Shown here: piece by piece, positions 1 through 8,559 of the stretch
Layout: each line of letters starts with the position of its first letter
Numbering within the stretch: the first letter of the stretch is position 1
Origin: JAJPKR01 sp050746125
Lineage (GTDB): Bacteria > Acidobacteriota > Terriglobia > Terriglobales > SCQP01
Length of the DNA stretch: 64,000 bases
Reading direction: 5' to 3'
NCBI GenBank assembly: GCA_050746125.1
Contig: JBOGKX010000002.1
Location: forward strand, 58,168 to 122,167
Translations under genes and position numbers: made by a program
The notes under the pieces: model-generated
Database searches by the model: none
What the model saw: only the letters and a program-made list of their open reading frames with translations
Told to the model about the DNA's origin: nothing

Positions 1-1077
1 TCGGGAACGTTCATCGTGCTGAACCTGGACCGCCGCATCGTGCTCATCGGCGGCACGGCCTACGCGGGGGAGATCAAGAAGTCGGTATTTACGGCGCTGA
101 ATTTCTTTTTGCCGTCGTGGGACGTGTTTCCGATGCATTGCTCGGCGAACGTCGGCCAACGCGGGGACACGGCGCTGTTTTTCGGGTTGTCGGGCACGGG
201 CAAGACGACGCTGTCGGCGGATCCGGAGCGGAAGCTGATCGGCGACGACGAGCACGGCTGGGGGCCGAACGGAGTGTTCAACTTCGAGGGCGGCTGCTAC
301 GCCAAGTGCATTCGCTTGTCGCGGGCCAACGAGCCGCAGATTTGGCATGCGATCCGCTACGGCACGGTGCTGGAAAACGTGGTGCTGGACGAAGCGACAC
401 GGGCGCCGCGCTACGACGACGCGAGCCTGACGGAGAATACGCGGGCGGCGTACCCGATGGAATTCATCGCCGAGGCGGTGGCGGGCGGACGGGGACCGCG
501 GCCGGCCCACGTGGTGTTCCTGACGGCCGACGCCTTCGGCGTGCTGCCGCCGATCGCGCGGCTGACGCCGGAGCAGGCGATGTACCACTTCCTGTCCGGC
601 TACACCGCGAAGGTGGCGGGGACGGAGGCGGGGGTCAAGGAGCCGCAAGCGACCTTCAGCACTTGCTTCGGGGCGCCGTTCTTGCCGCTGGCGCCGCGCG
701 AGTACGCGCAGATGCTGGGCGAGCGGCTGCGCGCCCACCGCGTGCCGTGCTGGTGGATCAACACCGGCTGGACGGGGGGCGGCTACGGCAAGGGCCGGCG
801 CATCAGCCTGGAACACACGCGGACGCTGGTAGGGGCGGCGCTAGCCGGCGAGTTGGCGAACGCGGAGTTCGCGAACGATCCGATCTTCGGCGTGGCCGTG
901 CCGCTGGCGGTGCCGGGCGTGCCGGCGCAACTGCTGCGTCCGCGGGAGACCTGGCGCGACGGGGCGGCGTACGAGCGGGTGGCGCGGGAGTTGGCGGGGC
1001 GCTTCCGGGAGAACTTCAAACAGTTCGGCGACGTGCCGGCGGAAATACGCGAAGCCGGGCCTCGGGCGGGCGCGTAA
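1..1077 (+). CDS. pckA: ATP-dependent phosphoenolpyruvate carboxykinase, 5'-truncated by window edge
   Basis: The enzyme converts oxaloacetate plus ATP to phosphoenolpyruvate, CO2 and ADP, the first committed step of gluconeogenesis, in the cytosol. The frame is open from base 1, so the start lies outside; 358 residues are visible of the usual ~530. Visible signatures are GGTAYAGEIKKSVF, the P-loop GLSGTGKTTLS and the kinase-2/metal segment IGDDEHGW, which together mark the ATP-using family rather than the GTP form. The C-terminal region also looks complete, ending at a TAA. A repeat element follows 27 bases after the stop, then a gene on the opposite strand, so this appears to end its transcription unit. 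Family assignment is very secure. Confidence 0.97.
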   Translation, partial: SGTFIVLNLDRRIVLIGGTAYAGEIKKSVFTALNFFLPSWDVFPMHCSANVGQRGDTALFFGLSGTGKTTLSADPERKLIGDDEHGWGPNGVFNFEGGCYAKCIRLSRANEPQIWHAIRYGTVLENVVLDEATRAPRYDDASLTENTRAAYPMEFIAEAVAGGRGPRPAHVVFLTADAFGVLPPIARLTPEQAMYHFLSGYTAKVAGTEAGVKEPQATFSTCFGAPFLPLAPREYAQMLGERLRAHRVPCWWINTGWTGGGYGKGRRISLEHTRTLVGAALAGELANAEFANDPIFGVAVPLAVPGVPAQLLRPRETWRDGAAYERVARELAGRFRENFKQFGDVPAEIREAGPRAGA

Positions 1078-1104
1078 AGGCGACGCCCGCGGGCTACTTG
1101 GGAT

Positions 1105-1210
1105 TGGTCGCGGCTGCGGCCCGGCTTCGTTCTTTGCGGAATTTCCTGTGGGAAATTCCTTGGCCGGCAACGGAGGCCCGCTCCGCGCGGGACCTCTCCA
1201 AGTTGCCGCG
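1105..1210 (+). repeat. Element A copy 1 (hairpins H2 and H3)
   Basis: Copy of a dispersed intergenic repeat. H2 is a perfect 9-bp inverted repeat, GGAATTTCC with loop TGTG and GGAAATTCC (1138-1159). H3 runs 1166-1207 with GGCAAC/GTTGCC as outer arms. The H1 module found in longer copies is absent. The element ends 2 bases from the stop codon of the leftward MerR gene. Confidence 0.85.
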
Positions 1211-1211
1211 A

Positions 1212-1976
1212 CTAGCAGGCCATGGCCTTGCGGATGAAGGCGCCGGCGGCTTCGCTATAGGGGCGCTGGAAGGTGGCCGGCCAATTTTCCCGATCGGCGT
1301 AGAGCTTATTCAGGCCGGCCTGAATTTCGGGATCGCCGCCGGTGAACTCGCGCAGCAAGCCGCGCCAACGGGCCGCCAGGGCGCGCGCCGGCTCGCTGGC
1401 CGGATCGATGCCGGCGGCAGCGGCCGCTTCCACTTCGGCGATGAGCGCGGCCCAGGCGCGCTCTCCCGCGGCGATTTGTTGCGGCGACACGCTCTTGGCG
1501 CGCTCGCGAATTTTGGCGCGAGCGGACTCGCCGTAGTACTTGCCCATCCAATCCTTGTTGTTGGCCAATTCGATCACCTCGATGATTTTTCGGAATGCGT
1601 CGGGCCCGGCCGGGCCCCGGGTCAGCGCCGCCTCGGCGGCGGCGATGGCGCGGATGGCGCGGCCCAGCCGCAGGCGCTGGTCCTCGAGCGCGGCGCGCTG
1701 CGCCGCCAAAGCCCGCCGAATGTCGAAATCCGGACGGCGCAGAAACTCGCGAATTTGCTTGAGAGGCAGGCCGATGAACTTGAGCGTGACGATCTGCTGC
1801 AAGCGCCGCAGGTCGGCCGGCCCATAAAGGCGATAGCCGGCCGCGCTGCGGCCGGTGGGAGAAAGCAATCCCAGCCGGTCGTAGTGGTGCAGGGCGCGAA
1901 CGGTGACGCCGGCTTGGCGGGCAAATTCGCGCGCTTTCCACAACCGCTCCCCAGATCGCTGCTGTCTTAATGTCAT
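1212..1976 (-). CDS. MerR-family transcriptional regulator with TipAS-like effector domain
   Basis: A 254-residue regulator. Residues ~10-80 form a MerR winged helix-turn-helix (AREFARQAGVTVRALHHYD, then GYRLYGPADLRRLQQI), followed by a dimerisation helix and a C-terminal TipAS-type domain recognised by the RWRGLLREFTGGDP segment. Known relatives (TipAL, Mta, SkgA) sense hydrophobic drugs or stress and activate their own promoter. I chose ATG 1976 because GGAGG lies 8 bases upstream; upstream codons in the same frame give a non-protein-like Arg/Pro tail. A MerR-type promoter with a perfect dyad in the spacer sits directly upstream, so autoregulation is likely. The ABC ATPase gene just upstream on the same strand may be a target. 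The effector is unknown. Confidence 0.9.
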   Translation of the reverse strand: MTLRQQRSGERLWKAREFARQAGVTVRALHHYDRLGLLSPTGRSAAGYRLYGPADLRRLQQIVTLKFIGLPLKQIREFLRRPDFDIRRALAAQRAALEDQRLRLGRAIRAIAAAEAALTRGPAGPDAFRKIIEVIELANNKDWMGKYYGESARAKIRERAKSVSPQQIAAGERAWAALIAEVEAAAAAGIDPASEPARALAARWRGLLREFTGGDPEIQAGLNKLYADRENWPATFQRPYSEAAGAFIRKAMAC

Positions 1977-1992
1977 CGGCAGCCTCCAAGAC

Positions 1993-2023
1993 AGGATGCA
2001 GCCTGACGTTGCGTCAGCGTCAA
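1993..2023 (-). promoter_or_regulatory. MerR-type autoregulatory promoter with operator dyad
   Basis: On the minus strand, TTGACG (2018-2023) is followed by the perfect dyad CTGACG-CAA-CGTCAG (2003-2017) and a weak -10, CATCCT (1993-1998), at a 19-bp spacing. An over-long spacer carrying the operator between -35 and -10 is the hallmark of MerR-activated promoters. It drives the regulator gene that starts at 1976. Confidence 0.75.
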
Positions 2024-2068
2024 CGGGTTTTTTCGGGCGCCGGGCGCCGGGGATAGCGCAGGAGGCGG

Positions 2069-2782
2069 CTAGGCTTGCGCCGACTGCGCCGCCAACTCGG
2101 CCTCGCTGACGACGCGGCCGTCGAAGAGATGAACGGTTCGGTCGGCATGGCGGGCGAAGCGGGCGTCGTGGGTGACCATGCAAATCGTGGCGCCCTGCTG
2201 GTGCAGTTCCTTGAGCAGTTTCATGACCGCCTCCCCATTGGCGGAGTCGAGATTGCCGGTCGGCTCGTCGGCCAGCAGTAAGGCGGGTTGCCCGGCCACG
2301 GCCCGCGCCACGGCGACGCGCTGCTGCTGGCCGCCGGAAAGCTGGCTGGGCAGGTGGCGGGCGCGATGGCCCATGCCCACGCGCTCAAGCGCCTCTTGCA
2401 CGCGCCGCTTGCGCTCGGCGCCGCTCATGCCGCGATAAGTTAGGGGCAGCTCGACGTTTTCGAAGACGTTGAGGTCGCCGATGAGGTTGAAGCTCTGGAA
2501 AATGAAGCCGATCTCGCGATTGCGGATCTTGGCGCGGGTATTGAGCTTGAGGTTGTGCACCGACTCGCCCTTGAGCCGGTACTCGCCGTCGCTCGGCGAA
2601 TCGAGCAGCCCGAGAATGGACAACAGCGTGGATTTGCCGCAGCCGGAGGGCCCGGCGATGGAGACGAAATCTCCCGGCATGATCTCCATTTGCACGCCCG
2701 CCAAGGCATGCGTTTCCACCTCGTCGGTCAAAAACACCTTGCTAACGTTCTCGAGGCACAGCAAAGGTTCATCCGCTGGCAT
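2069..2782 (-). CDS. ABC transporter ATP-binding protein, LolD/MacB-type
   Basis: A 237-residue nucleotide-binding subunit. It has Walker A GPSGCGKSTL, a Q-loop (FIFQSFNLI), signature LSGGQQQRVAVARA, Walker B LLLADEPTGNLD and the switch His in VTHDARFA. The DEPTGNLDS pattern and length are typical of the FtsE/LolD/MacB type VII group, whose members drive lipoprotein release, macrolide export or mechanotransmission through MacB-fold permeases. ATG 2782 is chosen because GGAGG lies upstream. No permease is directly adjacent. The two ADOP permeases in this window carry no ATPase domain, so this protein is a conceivable partner, but that is inference only. The MerR gene follows 92 bases downstream. 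Confidence 0.93.
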   Translation of the reverse strand: MPADEPLLCLENVSKVFLTDEVETHALAGVQMEIMPGDFVSIAGPSGCGKSTLLSILGLLDSPSDGEYRLKGESVHNLKLNTRAKIRNREIGFIFQSFNLIGDLNVFENVELPLTYRGMSGAERKRRVQEALERVGMGHRARHLPSQLSGGQQQRVAVARAVAGQPALLLADEPTGNLDSANGEAVMKLLKELHQQGATICMVTHDARFARHADRTVHLFDGRVVSEAELAAQSAQA

Positions 2783-2902
2783 GCTCAGTTCCTCCGTGAA
2801 ACCGCACCCGACCATGTTTTGGACGCTGGGGGCGGTGTTGCGATAGCGAGAAAGTTCGCCATCCAAAAAAGGATACGAGGCGGAGGCGAAAATGTTCCGG
2901 GG

Positions 2903-3238
2903 TTATTGCCGGCGGCCGAGATCGGCGCCGACGCTGCCCACGAGCCGGGCGCCTTCGGCGAGCGAAATCAACTGGATACCGGCCTCGCGCATATAGGAAG
3001 CGTGCAAGTGCTCGGCGGCGTCCTGCTCGTGGACGGCGCGCGCTTCCACCCCCTCGCGGACATGGCTGCGCAGGGACTGCACGGTAAAACATAGCTCCTT
3101 GATGCGAGCGGCGCTGCCGCCAAGGTCCACGGCTTGCAGGAAAACGTGCGGACGGCCGCCATCGGGGACCTGCTTGCGATAGTAGAAATCGAAGCGAAAA
3201 GGATCCCGCCAGATGCCCAGGTCGGCGGCCGAGCAAGC
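2903..3238 (-). pseudogene. C-terminal part of the DUF3037 gene beyond an in-frame amber codon
   Basis: This frame continues without a shift after the TAG that ends the DUF3037 gene at 3239-3241. It encodes 111 residues before the next stop. It contains WRDPFRFDFYYRKQVPDGG and a hydrophobic/helical tail that resembles the C-terminal half of longer DUF3037 proteins, which I recall as having an 'F-F-Y-aromatic' strand followed by a helical segment. No convincing ribosome site or start lies at its beginning, so it is read here as the detached 3' half of one original ~270-residue gene. Confidence 0.55.
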
Positions 3239-3709
3239 CTACCTCAGTTGCGGCAGCAGATTCGACTCCTCGAACCAGTCGCGCATACGGGCGAGGATGC
3301 GCCGGCGCGGGCCGACGCGCGCCGCGGCCGGGCGGGTTTCGGCTTCGACCGCAGGCCGCCGCACCAGGCGGCGATAAAGCTCGCGCGCGGCGGTTTTGGG
3401 GTCGGCGGTCGCAAGGCCGTGGAAACTGCCGACGCGCAAGGATTGCGAGAACGTCTCTTCCGCTTGGTGGGCCCAAGCGCCGGGGTCGCGGCGCAGCGCC
3501 TCCTCCAAGCTTTGTTTCAGGCCGCTCAAATGCGCGGTCTCGAAGGCGGGAAATAGACAGTGGACGCGGCCGAAGTCAGGCGTAACATGCACGGCGACAA
3601 AGTCACCTTCCGTCTCGCGCAAGGCGATGCCGATGTTGACGGCTTCATTACGTATGGGATCGGGCGCCAGTTGCAAGACCACGTATTCGCAAAGGCGAGG
3701 GGAGGGCAT
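3239..3709 (-). CDS. DUF3037 domain protein (probably truncated by a stop codon)
   Basis: A 156-residue protein of unknown function. The N-terminal segment YVVLQLAPDPIRNEAVNIGI is the recognisable DUF3037 signature (a strand, then P-D-x-R-x-E-x-x-N-x-G). No catalytic role is established for the family; members often sit next to HipA-like genes, but none is visible here. It starts at ATG 3709 and is divergent from the PadR-ADOP unit. The reading frame is cut by TAG at 3239-3241, and coding-like sequence continues in the same frame to 2903. The product is therefore probably shortened by about 40 percent relative to its ancestor, unless the stop is a sequencing error. Confidence 0.7.
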   Translation of the reverse strand: MPSPRLCEYVVLQLAPDPIRNEAVNIGIALRETEGDFVAVHVTPDFGRVHCLFPAFETAHLSGLKQSLEEALRRDPGAWAHQAEETFSQSLRVGSFHGLATADPKTAARELYRRLVRRPAVEAETRPAAARVGPRRRILARMRDWFEESNLLPQLR

Positions 3710-3821
3710 AGGCGACTCGGCTCCGCTTTGAGTCTAGCCGCGCGCCAGACGGAGGGAGCCCCCCGAATGGGGGGATGCGGTTATGAGAGGGGATTCAGCG
3801 TTTCGGTGAGGCAGTCTCCTG

Positions 3822-3854
3822 TTGACGATTGACAGCAGCAAATCTAAACTTTAG
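3822..3854 (+). promoter_or_regulatory. Promoter and candidate PadR operator
   Basis: TTGACG (3822-3827) and TAAACT (3845-3850) are separated by 17 bp. A perfect palindrome CTAAACTTTAG (3844-3854) overlaps the -10. A palindrome over the -10 of an autoregulated padR gene is the expected position for a PadR operator. A second TTGACA (3829-3834) is nearby but has no well-spaced -10. Confidence 0.65.
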
Positions 3855-3878
3855 TGTCGATCGTTGAGGGGAGTGAAA

Positions 3879-4208
3879 ATGGGCAAACCAAGCGATTTGG
3901 TCCAGGGCACGCTGGACCTCCTGATCCTCAAGACCGTCACTCTCGAACCGATGCACGGCTGGGGAATTGCCGCGCGCATTCGGCAGGTATCCAAGGAAGT
4001 GCTCCAGGTTAACCAGGGGGCGTTGTATCCAGCGCTTCATCGGTTGGAGCAAGGCGGATGGATCAAGGCCAAGTGGCAGGAGTCTGAAAACAACCGGCGG
4101 GCGAAGTACTACTCGCTGACGGCTGCCGGGCGGAAGTATTTGGAGCAGGAGGAAGCCAACTGGCAGCGGCTCTCCGCCGCGATCGGTCTCGTCCTGGAAA
4201 TCTCGTAA
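3879..4208 (+). CDS. PadR-family transcriptional repressor
   Basis: A 109-residue winged-helix regulator. The segments LVQGTLDLLILKTV, MHGWGIAARI, NQGALYPALHRLEQGGWI and YSLTAAGRKYLEQE give the classic PadR order of helix 1, recognition helix, wing and C-terminal dimerisation helix. ATG 3879 is chosen over the upstream TTG (3864) because a GAGGGGAG ribosome site lies 5 bases before it. The ADOP permease follows after 15 bp, a linkage typical of Acidobacteriota, so PadR probably represses its own transcript and the permease. The inducing signal is unknown. Confidence 0.93.
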   Translation: MGKPSDLVQGTLDLLILKTVTLEPMHGWGIAARIRQVSKEVLQVNQGALYPALHRLEQGGWIKAKWQESENNRRAKYYSLTAAGRKYLEQEEANWQRLSAAIGLVLEIS

Positions 4209-4223
4209 AGAGGCGCCCCCGCA

Positions 4224-6874
4224 TTGCGCTGGACATCCAAGATTCGCCTCCGGCTTCGGTCGCTGTTTCACAAGCATCGCGTCGAGCAGGAATTGAGCGA
4301 CGAACTGCGCTTCCACATCGATAGACAGGTCGAGGAGTACGTCGCCGGAGGAATGACGCGCCAGGAAGCCGTTTCGGCGGCTCTACGAACCGTCGGCGGA
4401 GTGGAGCAAATCAAGGAAGAGTGCCGCGATATGCGACGAGTGAATTACATCGAGAACTTCGTCCGGGACCTTCGTTACGCGGTGCGCATGCTGGCCCGCA
4501 ATCCAGGCTTTTGGCCGTGGCTGTCATCGTTCTGGCCCTCGGCATCTGCGCCAGCGTGACCATCTTCAGCTTCGTTGACGCGGCGCTCATCGCCCCCTTG
4601 CCGTACTCGAACCCGGCCGGGCTTGTCGACGTGACGGAGAGTGTTGCCCAGATTCCCCGCGCCAACTTGTCTTATCCGGACTACCTCGACTGGAAGAGAC
4701 TGAACGAAGTCTTTACCTCGTTGGACGCGTACGAGAGGTCAGGGTACCTGCTGAAGACGTCCGGCGGGGCGCAACCGGTGAGCGGCGCGCGAGTGACCAG
4801 CGGATTCTTTCGAACTCTGGGCGTCACCGCGATGATAGGACACGATTTCCAGCGCGCCAAGGATAGGCCGACTGAGGCTGGGACCGTGATGCTGAGCTAC
4901 CCAGCTTGGCAGCGGTGGTTCGGCGGAAAAAGGAACGCAGTGGGCCAATCGGTCACACTCAACGGCCACGTGTACACCGTCATCGGAATATTGCCGGCGA
5001 AGTTTCAGTTTGCGCCGGTGGGGCGCGCGGATTTCTGGACGACTCTCGAACCTCTGAATTCCTGTGAAAAGAGACGGAGCTGCCACAACCTCAATGGGGT
5101 CGGCCGGCTGAAGGAAGGCGTGAGCGTGCAGGCTGCTCGGGCAAATATGAAGTCGATTGCCGGGCAGTTGGAAAAGCTGTATCCCGATTCCAATCGCGGT
5201 CAGGGCGCGAGCGTCATGCCGCTGACCGAAGCCATTGTTGGAGACATTCGTCCCGTCCTAATGGTGCTGCTGGCCGGGGCCGGACTGCTGCTGTTCATCG
5301 CCTGTGTCAATGTCACGAGCCTCCTGCTCGTGCGCACTGAGAGCCGGATGAGCGAGATCGGTACCCGTCGAGCGTTGGGCGCGTCACCGCGGCGACTGAT
5401 CCGCCAATTTGCCACCGAAGGATTGGTGCTAACGACGGCCGCAACGGTCGTTGGCCTGCTCTCGGCTCGCTGGTCCATACAACTCCTGGTCAAGCTGATC
5501 CCGGAAGGCATGAGGGCGGGAATGCCGTTTCTTGATCGCCTCGGGTTGAGTGTTCGCGTGTTGGCCTTTGCTGTCGCTATCGCCCTGGTGACTAGCGTGC
5601 TGTTTACCCTCACCCCCACGCTGCGCCTGTGGTTGTCGGACCTGCGGGACAGCCTCACGCGGGGTGGGCGTAGTTCAACGGGAATCCTGTGGCGGCGCCT
5701 CGGGCCTAAGCTGGTCGTGGCGGAGCTGGCGATCGCCCTGGTACTCATGGCGGGCGCGGGGCTGCTCGGGACGAGCCTCTACCACCTGCTCCGGGTGGAC
5801 TTGGGATTTCAGCCAGATCATCTGGCAATGCTGGAAGTGGCCGCGCCGCCTTCCAGGTATGGGAAGGATGCCCAGGCGATCGCGCTCGGCCGGCACATCA
5901 TCAGCCGGCTCGGAAGTCTGCCTGGGGTGAAGTCCGTGGCCATTACCACCCGCCAACTTCCGGTGAGTTTCAATGGCAATACCGATTGGATCCGATTCGT
6001 GGGGCGGCCGTACAACGGCCATCATAACGAGGTGAACGAGCGGGACGTGAGCGCGGGGTACTTCACGACCCTGCAGGCGCGGCTCTTGCGCGGGCGCTAC
6101 TTCACCAATCGCGAAGACGAATCGAAACCTAAAGTCGCGATCATCAATCAGGCTCTGGCGAGAAAGTACTTCGGCGGGCAGGACCCCATCGGCCAGAGAA
6201 TTGGCGACACCGAGCTCTCGCCGAAGTCGCTCAAGGAAATTGTCGGCGTTGTGGATGACGTTCGGGAGGGGCAGCTCGACGCCGACACCTGGCCGACAGA
6301 ATATCTGCCTTTCAACCAGAGCCCCGATTCTTACATTGGCATTCTTGTCCGGACCGCTCAGGCGCCGGCGCCAATGCTGGCGACGCTCGAAGCCGCCATC
6401 CATCAAATCGATCCCGATATCGGCGCGGTGCAGGAGATGACGATGCGCGAGACAATCAACGAGTCGCCCACTGCCTACCTTCATCGGTCCGCGATGTGGC
6501 TGGTGGGCAGCTTTGCCGCCCTGGCGTTGCTACTCGGCGCCATAGGACTTTATGGCGTCATCGGATACTCCGTCAGCCAAAGGACGCGCGAAATGGGGAT
6601 TCGGATGGCGCTGGGCGCGCGACATCGCGACGTGATGACCGACGTGGTCTGGGAAGGCGGCGTTCTCGTAGGCGCCGGACTGATAGTTGGCATTACCATA
6701 ACCATCGCGCCGACGCGCCTGCTTACGAGCCTGCTCTATGGCGTCAGCCCGGCCGACCCATTGATTCTTGCGGTCGTTTCCGCAGTGCTGGCCGGGGTGG
6801 GGCTTTTCGCCAGCTACATGCCCGCGCGGCGCGTGACGAAGATCGATCCCATGGCCGCCTTGAGGTACGAGTAA
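4224..6874 (+). CDS. ADOP-type ABC permease (MacB_PCD/FtsX), interrupted by a frameshift near 4511
   Basis: Acidobacterial duplicated orphan permease, ~880 codons. The first frame (4224-4559, TTG start after AAAGAGG) encodes the PadR-linked prefix domain (RVEQELSDELRFHIDRQVEE) and RDLRYAVRMLARNPGF, which normally runs straight into the first membrane helix. Here that helix (AVAVIVLALGICASVTIF) and everything after it are in another frame to 6874. Restoring one base in the run at 4509-4513 joins them. The rest has two MacB periplasmic domains and two FtsX membrane domains, with ALGASPRRLIRQF- and ALGARHRDVMTDV-type loops and a YMPARRVTKIDPMAALR end. TTG 4511 could allow reinitiation. The gene may be a pseudogene or carry a consensus error. 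Its ATPase partner is unknown. Confidence 0.85.
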
Positions 6875-6912
6875 AACTGGGGCGGCTGGAAGGCTTGCCG
6901 AAAACTCACGAC

Positions 6913-7107
6913 TCAACGCAAGGACCGCGACAGGGGCCCGGCCGAGGTCGGCCGAGGCGACGAGGGCGAGCGGCGGGCGAGAGCACGCCAGCGCACCCAT
7001 AGCCAGCCGGCACCCAACAGCAGGCCGCCGGGGAGAAGCACGGCTCCGACAATCGCTACGCGGTCGAACTTCTTAGCGTTGAGATTCCAACTGCTGGGTA
7101 GGTGCAT
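6913..7107 (-). CDS. Possible small single-pass membrane protein
   Basis: A 64-residue frame from ATG 7107. A single strong hydrophobic stretch (VAIVGAVLLPGGLLLGAGWLW) is followed by a basic, Ser/Pro/Arg-rich tail, giving a predicted type of N-out/C-in anchor. A weak GAGAG lies ~8 bases upstream. I do not recognise a family. It sits alone downstream of the ADOP gene on the opposite strand. The tail reads like antisense GC-rich noise, so the true end could differ or the frame could be spurious. Confidence 0.3.
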   Translation of the reverse strand: MHLPSSWNLNAKKFDRVAIVGAVLLPGGLLLGAGWLWVRWRALARRSPSSPRPTSAGPLSRSLR

Positions 7108-7270
7108 GGGCGCTACTCTCGCGGCTTGCCTATGCTGTTGAGCATTTTGCATACCAGTTCGCAAATGCAGCGAAGGCTAGGGTTAGCGCGCAAAGAGGGT
7201 GCAATTGTTTGCCTTAAAGTGGCCAAAGGGTTGCCCTTTTTGGCAGGTGGTGGACAGGTTGAAAGGCGGT

Positions 7271-7290
7271 GGGGGGCGATAGGCGTCGCT
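7271..7290 (+). repeat. Element B copy (GGGCGATAGGCGTCGC type)
   Basis: Short dispersed motif with core GGCGATA(A/G)GC followed by a TCGC-rich stretch. Other copies are at 10486, 13932, 44406, 46924 and 58423. Here it lies 44 bases before an element A copy. The spacer 7108-7782 otherwise holds only repeats and no convincing gene. Confidence 0.6.
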
Positions 7291-7333
7291 GGCCGGCGGG
7301 GCGCCGGTCACCGGGCACCAGGCACCGGGCAAG

Positions 7334-7544
7334 CGGCGGGGCCGCCCTTACTCTGGACGCCGCTCCCGTTGGTCCCCACCCCAGCGCCGTTGCGACGCTG
7401 GGGACCCCGGTTCGCGGCTGCGGCCCGGCTTCGTTCTTGGCGGAATTTCCTGACGGCAATTCCTTGCTGGCGGAATTTCCTGAGGGAAATTCCTTGGCTC
7501 GGCAACGGAGGCCCGATTCGCTCAGCGCCTCTCCAAGTTGCCGC
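7334..7544 (+). repeat. Element A copy 2 (H1, duplicated H2, H3)
   Basis: Longest copy. H1 spans 7371-7406 (GGTC...CCCAGCG / CGCTGGG GACC). H2 is present twice in tandem (7442-7463 with loop TGAC and one arm mismatch; 7472-7493 with loop TGAG and perfect arms). H3 spans 7501-7542, again 42 nt. The tandem H2 shows that the module can duplicate independently. Confidence 0.85.
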
Positions 7545-7563
7545 AAAAGGGATCAGGCCGCAG

Positions 7564-7593
7564 GGCTCATGGCTCATAGCTCATGCTCATGGC
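7564..7593 (+). repeat. Low-complexity GGCTCATG repeat
   Basis: Imperfect tandem run of CTCATGG/CTCATAG units just after element A. A longer, similar run lies at 10616-10680. No coding sense is apparent in either strand. Confidence 0.6.
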
Positions 7594-7782
7594 CGCGCGG
7601 GACTACCGGGACTACAATGTGGACGCCGAGGCGCCGCGCTCTACGTTGCCGTCCAGCCGCCCGCCGGAAAGCGCAGGCGCCTTGCTCGCGGTTCCCTTCG
7701 GGCGGTGAGCATGTGGAGCAGCCCTCATAGTGGGTTCAATAGCACAAAATGAAAACTGCGCCGGATTTCGAGTGACCTTCCG

Positions 7783-8547
7783 ATGAAAATTTCTCGCTAC
7801 GCCTTCTGGATCCTGGCAGTTTTCGCGGTGTTCGCGATCATGCCGCCCGCCGCGGCCTCGCAACAACCAACCCCTCCGCCCACGCCACAGCGCAGTGCCG
7901 CGCAGCCGGCGGCGGGGGCACAAGGAAGCACGCAAGCGGAAAAGCATCCCGCCATGGCGGGGTCGCCGAAGCACATTTTCTTCGTGATCCCCGCTTTCAA
8001 CGTGGACTATGGCCACAAGTTTGTCCCCATGACCTCGCACGAAAAATTTCTGGAATGGGCGGAAGGTGCTTACGACCCGATCGGACTGGGAGCGCTTGCG
8101 ACGGAATCGGCGTTGGAGCACTCCAGAACGGACGGCTTCTGCGGCTACGGCAGCGGGCTAGGAGCCTACGGCAAATGCTATGCGTCGGCGCTGGCGGACG
8201 GAAACATTTCCAGCTTCTTTGGCGATTATCTGTTCCCAAGTTGGCTGCATCAGGACCCGCGCTACTTCCGTCTGGGAGGGCAAGCCAGCTTCGGCGCTCG
8301 CCTCTGGTATGCCATTTCCCGCGTTTTCATCGCGCGAACCGATAGCGGCGGCTGGACCTTCGCCAGCGGCGCCACGGGAGGCACGGTATTGGCCGCAGTC
8401 ACTTCGAATTTGTACTATCCGCAATCGGAACGCAACGTGGGCCACACCTTTTCCCGCGTGGCCTGGGACCTGGGCGGCACGGCGATCTTCAATGTTGAGG
8501 CGGAATTCTGGCCGGATATCGAACGATCGCTTAAGAAGCGATTTTAG
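7783..8547 (+). CDS. Secreted or outer-membrane conserved hypothetical protein
   Basis: A 254-residue protein with a clear signal peptide (basic start, then AFWILAVFAVFAIMPPAAAS) and a Pro/Gln/Ala-rich linker to residue ~55. The mature region is aromatic- and Gly-rich, with FFVIPAFNVDYG, LFPSWLHQDPRYF and a strand-like end (VEAEFWPDIERSLKKRF). The pattern suggests an envelope-associated protein; I cannot name a domain. The start is ATG 7783. A decayed PAP2 phosphatase fragment follows immediately, so the two may once have been neighbours in one unit. Confidence 0.75.
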   Translation: MKISRYAFWILAVFAVFAIMPPAAASQQPTPPPTPQRSAAQPAAGAQGSTQAEKHPAMAGSPKHIFFVIPAFNVDYGHKFVPMTSHEKFLEWAEGAYDPIGLGALATESALEHSRTDGFCGYGSGLGAYGKCYASALADGNISSFFGDYLFPSWLHQDPRYFRLGGQASFGARLWYAISRVFIARTDSGGWTFASGATGGTVLAAVTSNLYYPQSERNVGHTFSRVAWDLGGTAIFNVEAEFWPDIERSLKKRF

Positions 8548-8559
8548 CGTCGCGGCGGG

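Noticed and set aside
117..1970. A 617-codon rightward open frame across pckA and the MerR gene
   Set aside because: It lies in the shadow of two well-identified genes, its composition is Arg/Gly/Ala-rich as expected of out-of-frame GC-rich DNA, and it crosses an intergenic repeat.
7214..7577. Frames of 89-110 codons within the 7.2-7.6 kb spacer
   Set aside because: They translate element A itself; the same peptide-like strings recur wherever the repeat occurs.
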